Source: Leptospira sp. WS92.C1
Lineage (GTDB): Bacteria > Spirochaetota > Leptospiria > Leptospirales > Leptospiraceae
Assembly: GCF_040833975.1 (NCBI RefSeq)
Contig: NZ_CP162130.1
Coordinates: forward strand, 2,192,001-2,256,000
DNA length: 64,000 bases
Reading direction: 5' to 3'
Shown here: piece after piece, positions 15,376 through 25,973 of the stretch
Position numbering within the stretch: the stretch's first letter is position 1
How the letters are laid out: each line of letters begins with the position of its first letter
Made by a program: the position numbers and the translations under genes
The notes under the pieces: generated by a model
Database searches by the model: none
What the model saw: only the letters and a program-made list of their open reading frames with translations
What the model was told of the DNA's origin: nothing

Positions 15376-17346
15376 ATGACCTTCCCACCCCCCTTCCGAA
15401 AATACTTTCGACTGCTATTTGACATCAACGAGGATAGGATTCGGTATTCGAAAGAATACATTGCGGATCTCCACAGACAGGCTCGAATTCTGCATTATCC
15501 AGGATCGATCATCGGTGTTTTTGTCTGGTTGGGTTTTGCATTCGATACCGATCAAAAACTACACCCAGAATTTCCGGACCTATTTTATTATAGAATCGGT
15601 CTGAGTCTGCTTTCTACCGCTTTTCTGATTTTAATCCTGATCGATAAATTTGCAAGAACCAGGTTTCGGGGAAAGGGATTGGAATGGGCGTATATTCTTT
15701 TTCTATATCTATTGACCGTTACCGCTTTTTTTACAGGAAGAATTTCGGACGATCCGAACTATGTTTCCGGACTCCAAATCGTGGTTATGTCGATGGTCTT
15801 TATGCCTTTTCCAAGAAGGGCGCTGATCCTTTTATATTCGATTTCCATCTTCGCGTTTTTGAGTTCCGTTTTGATCTATCATCCCAATCTTTCCACAAAC
15901 CAAGCCTCTTATTCGATGCAAAATCTTGCGATCAGTTATGTTCTCGGTTTTTTTAGCGGTTTTATCGTAGAAAGATACCGATTTTCCAACTTTATCAGTC
16001 ATTATAAGATTTTGGAAAAGAATCGTGAAATTTCCGAAAATATGCAACAAATCCAAAATCTAAAGGAAAAACAGGATGGGGATTATTTTTTGACTTCGTT
16101 GCTTTTGGATCCGCTGATCGCAAAAAAAACGACAAACGGTCCGATTCAAATCGAGTTTGCGTTAAACCAGTATAAAAAGTTCGAGTTTAGAGAAAAACAA
16201 TACGAATTGGGCGGGGACTATCTTAGCGCCTTCGATCTGATTCTTCAGGGAAAAAGATTTAAGGCATTTGTAAACGGAGACGCAATGGGCAAATCCATCC
16301 AGGGAGCCGGAGGTGCGCTTGTATTGGGAGCCGTTTATAACTCGGTGATCATTCGTTCCAGAATGGACCCAGATTCCGCAAATCGTTCTCCCGAACGTTG
16401 GCTAAAGGATTGTTTTACAGATCTGCAAAAAGTTTTCGAAACCTTTAACGGAAGTATGCTTGTTTCCGCGGTTTTAGGACTTATCGAAGAAGAAACAGGA
16501 ACATTATATTATTTGAATGTAGAACATCCATGGCTCATTCTTTATAGGGATAACACCGCTTCTTTTATCGATCCTGAAACCCATTTTTATAAACTGGGAG
16601 TGGGCGGAATCAACGGACAAGTTTATGTCAGAGTGTTCGCTATGAAACCGGGAGATAAGATCTTCTGCGGTTCAGACGGAAAGGACGATTTGATTTTGAA
16701 CGAATCCTTTGACGGTAAACGAAAGATCAATGAAGACGAAAACGAATTTTTAAGAAGGGTCGAAGAAGCAAAAGGAAAATTACCGGAGATTGAAAAACTT
16801 CTTTTATCCGTGGGACGATTTTCGGACGACTACAGTCTTCTTTCCATCGAATACTCGATCACAGACTCGCAAACAAAGGACCAGGACCGATTCTCCAAAG
16901 CCAAAAAAGCAGCCTTGTCCAAGGACTTTGCCGGTGCTCTCAAGATTTACAAAAATTCTCCCGAGGGGGAATCCTATTCCTCCGAAGATCTCAAACTTTT
17001 GGCCAGACTCTATGACAAGATCGGCGATTTTTCTAAAGCTCTACAATGCGCATTTGAGGCGATTGATTTGGAACCGGCTAATCACGAACTGCTATTTTAC
17101 ACATCCCTTCTCACAAAACGGGTCTATTCGAAAACCAAAGATCCGAATCTTCTCAAAAAGGGGGAGGAATTGAGCGAACGATTCCGGCTTCGTTTTCCGG
17201 ATCATGTTAAGAATTTGATTCATCTCGCTGATATCTATCGTTTGCGAGGAAATCTAAGCAGAGCGAGTTATCTGATCGCAAGAGCGGGTGAGTTGGAACC
17301 CGAAAACGAAAAGGTAAAAGAATTGCAGAAACTGATCTCTACCTGA
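15376..17346 (+). CDS. Membrane SpoIIE/RsbU-type serine phosphatase with C-terminal TPRs
   Basis: Five or six transmembrane helices occupy residues about 35-205. A short coiled coil (ILEKNREISENMQQIQNLKEK) and a PP2C-like phosphatase domain (about 250-500) follow. Metal-binding positions are seen in LGGDYLSAFD, NGDAMGKSIQGAG, FCGSDGKDDL and GRFSDDYSLL. The last 140 residues are TPR-like (FAGALKIYKNSPEGE, DFSKALQCAFEAIDLEP, NLSRASYLIARAGELEPEN). Such phosphatases act on anti-sigma-factor antagonists. Adding TPRs after the phosphatase suggests a protein partner reads or docks there. No anti-sigma partner gene is adjacent. Confidence 0.82.
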   Translation: MTFPPPFRKYFRLLFDINEDRIRYSKEYIADLHRQARILHYPGSIIGVFVWLGFAFDTDQKLHPEFPDLFYYRIGLSLLSTAFLILILIDKFARTRFRGKGLEWAYILFLYLLTVTAFFTGRISDDPNYVSGLQIVVMSMVFMPFPRRALILLYSISIFAFLSSVLIYHPNLSTNQASYSMQNLAISYVLGFFSGFIVERYRFSNFISHYKILEKNREISENMQQIQNLKEKQDGDYFLTSLLLDPLIAKKTTNGPIQIEFALNQYKKFEFREKQYELGGDYLSAFDLILQGKRFKAFVNGDAMGKSIQGAGGALVLGAVYNSVIIRSRMDPDSANRSPERWLKDCFTDLQKVFETFNGSMLVSAVLGLIEEETGTLYYLNVEHPWLILYRDNTASFIDPETHFYKLGVGGINGQVYVRVFAMKPGDKIFCGSDGKDDLILNESFDGKRKINEDENEFLRRVEEAKGKLPEIEKLLLSVGRFSDDYSLLSIEYSITDSQTKDQDRFSKAKKAALSKDFAGALKIYKNSPEGESYSSEDLKLLARLYDKIGDFSKALQCAFEAIDLEPANHELLFYTSLLTKRVYSKTKDPNLLKKGEELSERFRLRFPDHVKNLIHLADIYRLRGNLSRASYLIARAGELEPENEKVKELQKLIST

Positions 17347-17435
17347 TAGATTCGGAATTCTGTTGCGAAATCCGATCCAATTCAGATTCTTGTGCTTCGA
17401 ACCGGATTCAATTTATACGGAGAATTTAGAGAACT

Positions 17436-19127
17436 ATGTTTTATACCGAACTCAATGCAAAAATCGACTATTCAAGAGACAACCTAAGATGGAACGCTTG
17501 GGGAGCTTACGGACAAGATTTTTTTAGAGTAGCACAAATGCAGGAAATCCTCGGATTTCTTTCCGACGAATTTAAGGTTACCGATATTCGAAAAACTCCT
17601 CCCGTCGCCCTGGAAGAAATAACCTTGCCTAAATCGACGTTATCCGCCGTGCAAATTCGTGAACTTGGCAAGATCAGCGGTACAAAACATTTTTCCACGG
17701 AAAGAAGAGAGAGAATCTTTCATTCCGCAGGAAGAAGTTATTATGATGTACTTCGACTTTCCTTTGATAGTCTCAAACATTTCGTGGATGGGGTCATTTA
17801 TCCGAGTAAAGAATCCGAAATTTCTAAAATCTTAGAATACTGTTCCAAAAATAACATCACTGTGATTCCATTTGGAGGCGGTTCCTCCGTCGTAGGCGGT
17901 CTGGAAGTCGTCAAAGGCAAAGGACAAAAATCCGTTCTTTCTTTGGATACGACCCGGATGGATTCCCTTGTCCATTTGGATTCCGAAAGTCATCTGGCAA
18001 CGGTACAAGCTGGAATTTACGGACCTAAATTGGAAAAACTTCTGAACGACCAGGGTTTTACTCTCGGTCATTTTCCTCAGTCCTTCGAATATTCCACGTT
18101 AGGTGGTTGGATCGCGGCTCGAAGCGCAGGACAACAATCCAATCGTTATGGAAAAATCGAGGAAATTCTTACATGCCTGAAAGTGATCACACCAACCGGA
18201 ACTGTACAAACTCTCAGGGAACCCGCCTCTTCCACCGGTCCGGATCTGAATCAAATTTTCGCGGGAAGTGAAGGATTACTCGGAGTGATTTCGGAAGCAA
18301 CCATTAAGGTTCATAAACTTCCCGAAACAAGAAAGTATTTCGGAATCGTATTCCCCAATTTTAAATCCGGCGTTAATTTTATCAAAGATGTCAATCACAG
18401 AGAAATCCCGACTTCTATGATCCGTCTTTCGGACAAAAACGAAACCCGTCTCTATCAAACGTTAGGCACTCTTGGTAAAAAAATGACTCCAGGAAGATGG
18501 ATCAAAAATCTGATCCAGGCCCAGGTTCTAAAATTCAAATCTCTTGGAGAAGAAAAATGTGTGATTCTTTTAGGATTGGATGGAAGCAGGGAAGACGTTT
18601 CTCAGAATTTTTCTAAGATCAAAAAGATCATCGGAAATCACGGCGGATTGTATGCGGGGACTCACCTGGGAGAGCAGTGGATTCATTCCAGATACAACAT
18701 GCCTTTTTTAAGAAACCACGTTATGGAGAATGGGATCGGCGTTGATACGATGGAAACCTCTACAACCTATGATCGGGTTCTCAATCTCCATAAGGAAGGG
18801 ATTTCTGCATTAGAAAAATCCATTCCCGGATCGATAGCGATGTGTCATATTTCTCATAGTTATCACGAAGGGGCTTGTTTGTATTATACGATCATTTTCC
18901 CAATGGATGAAAAAAAACCTGCAGACCAATGGTTTAAAATGAAACGGACCGTTTCCGAAACGTTTTTTCAAAACGGAGCTCCGATCTCCCATCACCACGG
19001 AGTCGGATTGGATCACAAAGCTTGGTATGAAAAAGCGACTTCCAAACCCGCATTGTTGGGTTTGAGGGCTTTTAAAAAGGAAATCGATAAAAAAGAAATC
19101 CTGAATCCCGGAAAGGTGTTTCATTAA
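17436..19127 (+). CDS. FAD-binding oxidase, alkylglycerone-phosphate-synthase-like
   Basis: A VAO/PCMH-type flavoprotein of 563 residues. FAD-binding segments are VIPFGGGSSVVGGLEV and STLGGWIAARSAGQQSNRYG. The C-terminal domain contains MCHISHSYHEGACLYYTIIF and SHHHGVGLDHKAWY, the His cluster typical of alkyl-DHAP synthase. The eukaryotic enzyme swaps the acyl group of acyl-DHAP for a fatty alcohol, making the first ether bond of ether lipids. With GlpD close by, a glycerolipid role is reasonable. The bacterial subgroup also contains flavo-oxidases of other substrates, so the exact reaction is not certain. Confidence 0.8.
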   Translation: MFYTELNAKIDYSRDNLRWNAWGAYGQDFFRVAQMQEILGFLSDEFKVTDIRKTPPVALEEITLPKSTLSAVQIRELGKISGTKHFSTERRERIFHSAGRSYYDVLRLSFDSLKHFVDGVIYPSKESEISKILEYCSKNNITVIPFGGGSSVVGGLEVVKGKGQKSVLSLDTTRMDSLVHLDSESHLATVQAGIYGPKLEKLLNDQGFTLGHFPQSFEYSTLGGWIAARSAGQQSNRYGKIEEILTCLKVITPTGTVQTLREPASSTGPDLNQIFAGSEGLLGVISEATIKVHKLPETRKYFGIVFPNFKSGVNFIKDVNHREIPTSMIRLSDKNETRLYQTLGTLGKKMTPGRWIKNLIQAQVLKFKSLGEEKCVILLGLDGSREDVSQNFSKIKKIIGNHGGLYAGTHLGEQWIHSRYNMPFLRNHVMENGIGVDTMETSTTYDRVLNLHKEGISALEKSIPGSIAMCHISHSYHEGACLYYTIIFPMDEKKPADQWFKMKRTVSETFFQNGAPISHHHGVGLDHKAWYEKATSKPALLGLRAFKKEIDKKEILNPGKVFH

Positions 19128-19288
19128 TCCAAGAATTGTCTCCCGCACTTTTTTTGTTTTGTAGTTTTTTGAAATCGAATTTGCTTTCGAATCGAAGGAA
19201 TGAATTTTTTTAAATTCTATTTCTAGTATAAAACAAAAAGCTAGATTCTAGCTTTGAAAGGATAAATTTTTCGTATAGTTTACTCTAA

Positions 19289-19307
19289 ATCGGACTTCAA
19301 GTCCGAT
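19289..19307. repeat. Dispersed palindrome, copy 1 (core GGACTT-N-AAGTCC)
   Basis: ATCGGACTT-C-AAGTCCGAT is a perfect palindrome with 9-bp arms and a one-base centre. It lies between the convergent AGPS-like and crotonase genes. Related copies are at 42929-42941 and 47098-47112, also between convergent genes. Flanking gattacaa resembles the gattgtaatc next to copy 2. Confidence 0.75.
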
Positions 19308-19344
19308 TACAACTCTATTTTACAAAAAAACAATTTGTCGGAAC

Positions 19345-19382
19345 AAAAAAAAGACCGAATGCAAACGCAAACGGCCTTTTTT
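19345..19382 (-). terminator. Bidirectional intrinsic terminator between convergent genes
   Basis: AAAAAGACCG and CGGCCTTTTT-like arms form a stem of about nine pairs with one G-U or mismatch, flanked by A-runs on one side and T-runs on the other. It can serve both the crotonase gene (minus, stop at 19403) and the AGPS-like gene (plus). Confidence 0.7.
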
Positions 19383-19402
19383 ATTCTAAACTAGATTCGA
19401 AT

Positions 19403-20170
19403 TCACTGAAATACGGGTCTTCTTCTTTCGAGGATGGACTTCATTCCCTCTTGACCGTTTCTTGAAAATACAGCTTCGGAAAGAAGTTTGATATCTCTTT
19501 CTGCGTTGTGTTCGGCAAACATACGAACCGGATCTCTCAAGGAAATCTTAATTCCCTTTACGGATTCGATCGCCATATCCTTGAATTGTTCGCAGTATTT
19601 TCTAGCTTTGATCATCAGTTCTTCCGAAGAGGTCGCCACCTCATCAACCAATCCGATCTCTTTCGCCTCTTCTCCTTTGAGTCCTTTACCGGAGTAAAGT
19701 AGGTCTCGAGCGGATGTGATCCCAACGGTTTCTTTGAGCATAAAACCGGCTACGGATGGAAAGTTAATTCCGATCTGAGATTCCGGAAAACCGAGACGAC
19801 CTTTCTTTTCCACCATAATTCTATAATCGCAAAAAATGGCGTATACAGCGCCCAAACCCATGGAATGTCCGTTCATCGCGCAGACGATCGGTCTTTCGCA
19901 AAACAAAAGTTTGGAAGCAGTATCCAATGCGAGACGCAAGACGTCTTGAATTTGTTCCAAAGTCTTTCCGACAAAAATGTCCGGATTAAAACCGTTGGAA
20001 AAAAATTTTTCGTTTTTAGAAGTAAGAATCACCGCTTTGATCGAAGGATCCTTTGCGATCGTTTCCAGCTTCGTGGAAATCGCCCGAAAGAAATCTCCGT
20101 CTAACGAATTCACTTCGTTGGTTTCGATATAAAGTTCGAGAATGTGATTGTTTTTAATTTCGGCAAGCAT
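19403..20170 (-). CDS. Enoyl-CoA hydratase/isomerase (crotonase) family protein
   Basis: The 255-residue length fits a crotonase. The CoA/oxyanion segment is FFSNGFNPDIFVG, with the second oxyanion turn in NGHSMGLGAVYAIFCDYRI. In hydratases a catalytic Glu sits in this turn (GGGCEL); here Ala-Val occupies the place. The second Glu is kept in GFPESQIGINFP. Having only the second Glu is the pattern of delta3-delta2 enoyl-CoA isomerases, so isomerase-like activity is more likely than hydration. Start is ATG 20170 with GGAGC upstream. Confidence 0.82.
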   Translation of the reverse strand: MLAEIKNNHILELYIETNEVNSLDGDFFRAISTKLETIAKDPSIKAVILTSKNEKFFSNGFNPDIFVGKTLEQIQDVLRLALDTASKLLFCERPIVCAMNGHSMGLGAVYAIFCDYRIMVEKKGRLGFPESQIGINFPSVAGFMLKETVGITSARDLLYSGKGLKGEEAKEIGLVDEVATSSEELMIKARKYCEQFKDMAIESVKGIKISLRDPVRMFAEHNAERDIKLLSEAVFSRNGQEGMKSILERRRPVFQ

Positions 20171-20306
20171 CGTTGCTCCTAATTCGATTGAAAATTTTTA
20201 CTGTTATCAACTCAGTCTATGAAACCGGTATCCTTACGATTCTTTATTGTTTGGATTCATCCAAGTTGTCGGGGGAAAGAATGTTGTAAACCGCGATCTG
20301 CATCTT

Positions 20307-21095
20307 TTAAAACTGAAATTTAGAATCCGGAATCGTTTGAGAAAGGGTGACCTTTTTCATTCGAATCTCGATCTTATTCCGGTCTAAATTCGTGTTCGGT
20401 TCCACGATTCTTGTGATCGTGGTTTTCGGTGGAAACGAAACCGTTCCCTGCACCTTTGTGATCGCTTTCAGATTGCTTTTTTTGGAAAGAAGTTCCACAG
20501 AAACGATCCCAAAATCCGTCATCCAAAAGGTGACATCCTCACCCGGTTTTTTTACAAGGATGGCCTTTTCCGAAAGATTCACATAGATCGGATCCTTTCC
20601 AGCGAGACCGGAACTGTTGTTGGACAAAAGTGAATACAAAATCGGAAACGGAATCGTAGATTGTTTTTTCCCACTTGGATCCGTGAAAACGATATCCCCC
20701 ATCGGTAAAACCTGAGGAGCATTGCTCGCCGTTTTGATACGAATCGAAACTCCATCCGTAAAAACCCTGGAAACGATCATTCCAAAAAAAGGATCCGAAA
20801 GTTCGATATACATCTTGCCCGAAGGTTGATCGTAAAAGATCTTTCCATCCGCGGAAAAAGATTCCTTTTTGGGGACAAAGTTTTCGATTCTCATCGAAAA
20901 CTCTCCCGAATAGGAAGTGTTTTTTTCTTCGAGCTCCCGCACCGATTTGAGAACAAGGGCTGCTTGTGCGTTTTTTGCAGGAAGAAATTTTAAATTCCCC
21001 TTATCCGGAAAGGAGATTTCCTCGATCTGAGTCGTGGTGCATTCCGACAAAAAGACAAAGGCTATCAAAAAGAGAAAATGGAGTTTGAGTTTCAT
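20307..21095 (-). CDS. Outer-membrane lipoprotein, LolB/LolA-like (DUF4292-type)
   Basis: The N-terminus MKLKLHFLFLIAFVFLSEC is a lipoprotein signal with a loose spirochaetal lipobox ending at Cys19. The rest has alternating beta strands (YSGEFSMRIENF, ADGKIFYDQPSGKMYIEL, VTFWMTDFGIVSVEL, TTITRIVEPNTNLDRNKIEIRM), which suggests the half-barrel fold of LolA/LolB. Such proteins bind lipoprotein acyl chains or lipids. The upstream TPR gene ends 8 bases before its start. A TPR protein next to a DUF4292 lipoprotein recurs in other diderm groups (from memory). The fold call is by eye. Confidence 0.6.
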   Translation of the reverse strand: MKLKLHFLFLIAFVFLSECTTTQIEEISFPDKGNLKFLPAKNAQAALVLKSVRELEEKNTSYSGEFSMRIENFVPKKESFSADGKIFYDQPSGKMYIELSDPFFGMIVSRVFTDGVSIRIKTASNAPQVLPMGDIVFTDPSGKKQSTIPFPILYSLLSNNSSGLAGKDPIYVNLSEKAILVKKPGEDVTFWMTDFGIVSVELLSKKSNLKAITKVQGTVSFPPKTTITRIVEPNTNLDRNKIEIRMKKVTLSQTIPDSKFQF

Positions 21096-21103
21096 AGTTG
21101 GAT

Positions 21104-23134
21104 TTAGTTCTTCGTTTCCGGATTGAGACGGTTTCCGGATTTTTCGGAATCTCCCGATTGTAGTTTTTTATGGATTCTGGATCTGTCCTCTTTCTTCTTA
21201 AAAAGTTTCAGACTTTTTTCCCAATATGCGATAGCGTTTCTTAACTCATTCTTGTCCTTATAAACGTCGCCTATATGTTCCAAAATGACCGGATCCTCTT
21301 CTCCCTTATCTTTGAGAATCTGAAATGCAAGCTGCAAATGCAAAAGAGCTTCTTCGTGATTCCCCAATTTAAAAAAGATCCAACCAAGACTGTCTTGATA
21401 CGCTTCGTTATCCGGTGCTAATTCCACGGCTTTTTGGACCAAACTAAGGGATTCTTCCAATCGAACTCCCTTTTCGGAAAGATAATAACCGAGATAGTTG
21501 TATGCCATCGGATTTCCGGGATCAATCTCAATCGTTTTTTTGAGATCCTGTTCCATCGCCTCCTGTTGGTTTAACTTCTCCAGAACGGATGCTCGATAAA
21601 AATAATAGATCCCGTTTTCGGGTTCTTTTTCGATCGCGGTATTGAATTCTTTCAGTGCCTCTTGAAACAAATCCTTAGAGGCCAAAACGATTCCGAGAAG
21701 ATATCTCGCATAGGATAGTTCCGGTTGAGAATCGAGCACGGCGCGTATCAAACTTTCAGCTTCTTCTTTTTTTCCGGGAGGGTCCGCACGCAATAAATAG
21801 GCGAGATGAAGTTGAAACTTGAGTTTCTGCTCCGAATTTTCCGCGGTTTCAACCGCTTTGCGAGACATCAAAATCGCACGATACACAAACCCGGATTGTT
21901 CATGGCAAGAAGCTAAAAAGTCGTAGATCTCCGAATCACTCCATTCCGATGTTTTATTTTGGATCGCAAGCGCTCTTTGTGCGGTTCGTTCCGCGAGTTC
22001 AAACTGTTGCATTCCAAAAATCAATTCGGAAACCTCTCTGAGTTCTTTCAAATATCGAGACGGATTTTTTTCCCTTTGATAAACGTCCAACATCGCCAGA
22101 CGGACCGCAAGACGATTTGGAAATCGCTCCTGGATCGGCAAAAGTAAATTTTTAGCATTCTCATATTTGCCGCTCAAAACCAAATACAGTCCTTCCAAAA
22201 CGCTTTTTTTCGGAATTTTTCCCTGTTGATCAAGAATATTAAAATATTCGAATGCAGTAGATCTGCTTTCGATAAAATACATTTCGGCGAGCAAATGTTC
22301 TACCGATGACAAATCTTTTTTTGATTTTAAAATCCGATTGAGTTCTTTGCGAGCGGAAGCAAATTTTCCGAGCTGATTCCAAATCCGAGCGACTGTGAGT
22401 CTTGTGGAAACATCGCTCGGGTTTTGCTGAAGATACGAACTTAAGAAATACAACGCCTTTTTTGTCTGTCCGGTTGCGAAATACATTTCTCCCAAGGATT
22501 TATCCACATAGGATCTGTATTTCGGATTTCCCTCCCGATTTCGGATCGAATCGCTGAGAGATGTAAGATACAAAATGGCTCGCGGAAAATTTTTGAGTTC
22601 CTGATTCAAAGAACCCAAAAGATAGAGAAGATCGGAATCATCCGGAAACCGACTTAGATTTGCCTCCAGATAATCGCTCGATTTTTGAAATTCACCCAGA
22701 CGAATGAGAACCCTCGACTTTACGAGATAGGCATCCCTAAAATTAGGATCGATCCGAATGGCGGCGCCGGCTTCCTTTTCGGCTTCCTCAAACTGAGAAA
22801 CCGCAAAATGCGCGTTTGCCTTTCCAATCCTGGAAACCGGTGAAACATCCCGTTTGAGAACTTCGGAACATCGAAAGTATTTTTCGTAAAACTCGATGGA
22901 TTCCGCATACGCTTTTTTGGATTTGTCCGCCGAAGACAAACGCGCGGCTTCGGTTTGTTTTTCGATCGCGAGTGAAAGAAAAAACTCCGGTGTCACTTTG
23001 GACTGGGAATCAGAACATTCTTCCTGAGCCGAAATGAGAAAGGGAAAAAAGACGATCAGAAAAAAAGGTCCGAACCAAAAGAAATGGAAACGAAAGGGAT
23101 GATTGCGTCTGACTTTATTATTTGCTTGATTCAT
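21104..23134 (-). CDS. Exported tetratricopeptide-repeat protein
   Basis: The 676-residue protein has an unusual Phe-rich signal or anchor (FRFHFFWFGPFFLIVFFPFLISA) followed by about 14 TPR units. Clear examples are AHFAVSQFEEAEKEAGAAIRID, FREAL-type helices near 480-560 (ASKDLFQEALKEFNTAIEKEP; AMEQDLKKTIEIDPGNPMAY) and LGNHEEALLHLQLAF. Its place is periplasmic or the periplasmic face of a membrane. It probably forms a transcription unit with the LolB-like lipoprotein downstream. The partner protein is unknown. It is divergent from the gene at 23215. Confidence 0.85.
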   Translation of the reverse strand: MNQANNKVRRNHPFRFHFFWFGPFFLIVFFPFLISAQEECSDSQSKVTPEFFLSLAIEKQTEAARLSSADKSKKAYAESIEFYEKYFRCSEVLKRDVSPVSRIGKANAHFAVSQFEEAEKEAGAAIRIDPNFRDAYLVKSRVLIRLGEFQKSSDYLEANLSRFPDDSDLLYLLGSLNQELKNFPRAILYLTSLSDSIRNREGNPKYRSYVDKSLGEMYFATGQTKKALYFLSSYLQQNPSDVSTRLTVARIWNQLGKFASARKELNRILKSKKDLSSVEHLLAEMYFIESRSTAFEYFNILDQQGKIPKKSVLEGLYLVLSGKYENAKNLLLPIQERFPNRLAVRLAMLDVYQREKNPSRYLKELREVSELIFGMQQFELAERTAQRALAIQNKTSEWSDSEIYDFLASCHEQSGFVYRAILMSRKAVETAENSEQKLKFQLHLAYLLRADPPGKKEEAESLIRAVLDSQPELSYARYLLGIVLASKDLFQEALKEFNTAIEKEPENGIYYFYRASVLEKLNQQEAMEQDLKKTIEIDPGNPMAYNYLGYYLSEKGVRLEESLSLVQKAVELAPDNEAYQDSLGWIFFKLGNHEEALLHLQLAFQILKDKGEEDPVILEHIGDVYKDKNELRNAIAYWEKSLKLFKKKEDRSRIHKKLQSGDSEKSGNRLNPETKN

Positions 23135-23214
23135 TCCGGTAACGGAACAGATTTGAGAAGAATGTTCCCTATAATAGGAACCATCCCTTCAACTGGTCCA
23201 GAATTTCATTCTGC

Positions 23215-24561
<1,347 letters not shown>

Positions 24562-25663
24562 TTACAACGCGACACATCCTCCCTTTCAGGATGTGCTCGT
24601 TGAAATTCAAAACGATTACTTTTCCGATTTTTACAATCCCTCCGGAGCCACGCGCTTTTCCTTAGCCAGACAGGGAAAAATAGAATCCGCCCGCAAAACT
24701 TTGGAAAAATACACTCAAAAGCCCGCCAAGGAATTCGTATTTTCCTCCACGGGAACTGAGGCAAATCATCTACTTGCGTATGCGATCCGCGGTAAAGTTT
24801 CCGGCTCGGCGATCGTGTCTTCGTTGGAACACTCTTCGATTTATTCCGCGTTGGAGTTTGCCGGTCGACAATTCAGAAAAATTCGTTCTCTCCGCAATGG
24901 ATCCGTAGATTTAGACCATCTCGAAAAACTTCTCAAAGAAGAATCCGGACCGGTTTTTATTCTTCACGTCGCCAATGAATCCGGCGTAATCCAACCGCTG
25001 GAAACCGCATACGAGCTCTGTCAAAAATACGAGGCCCCTCTTTTTTCGGATCTGATGCAATCCTTTGGTAAATTAGAAATTCCTTATGCGATTTTAAGCG
25101 GGTTTACATTTTCGGGTCATAAAATCGGAGCGGGGATGGGCGCTTCCGGAACCTGGATTGATCCGAACTTTGTAGGAGAAAAAGAATTCGGAATCTTTCG
25201 GGGCGGAAATCAGGAAAATAATCACAGAGCAGGAACCGAAAATTCTTCTTCGATCCTCGCCCTTTCCGAAGTCTTAAAAAAAAGAATTCCGAACCTGTCA
25301 AAAAAAAACGAACTCTTACAAGCTTATCAGATTCAAATCGAAACGACTTTGGAAGGATGCGGTTGTAAAATGATCGGAAAAGATTCTCCTCGAATTCCGA
25401 GCACTTCGTTTTGTATTCTACCAACCGACGACGTCGATTTTTTTATGATGGGATTGGAAGAATCCGGTTTTGTAGTTTCCACAGGATCTTCTTGTAAATC
25501 CAGATCGAGGGAACCAGCCCCGTCCCTTTTATCCATGGGTTATACCGAAGAAGAAGCGCTGCGTGCGATCCGCATTTCAAGCGGATGGTTTACAACTCAG
25601 GATGAAGTCGACGCTCTTTGCCAGAAAATTCAGGAAGTTCTCAGAGCGTTGATCAACGATTGA

Positions 25664-25973
25664 TAAAACGTTGTTTGTCGGAAACCAAAGAGGTATTACC
25701 GATGATAGCGTATCACGTTTTATCGTTTGGACATTGCGAATCTGTTACCGCCATCACGCGTTCCCGTTCCACACAAACCGCGCCGAAAGTTTCCATTGCA
25801 GGAGTTCCACAACACGAAAGACACAATTTCATACCCGAACGCTATCGATACTCAATGGAATCATTTTTTTTTAACCTAAATCTACAATATTTATACAGTC
25901 TCGTAATCATAAAAACGGAATTGACAGTTCTTTGTTTTTCCTAATGATACGCTACAATATCTCAACGAACACT
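25664..25973. other. 310-bp gap with a long-loop inverted repeat
   Basis: GATAAAACG just after the desulfurase stop (about 25661) is repeated inverted as CGTTTTATC near 25720, a 9-bp stem with a loop of about 50 bases. Reading frames here (for example 25618-25944) have no ribosome site or domain and are rejected. The promoter of the repeat-lipoprotein pair should lie at the 3' end of this gap. Confidence 0.35.
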
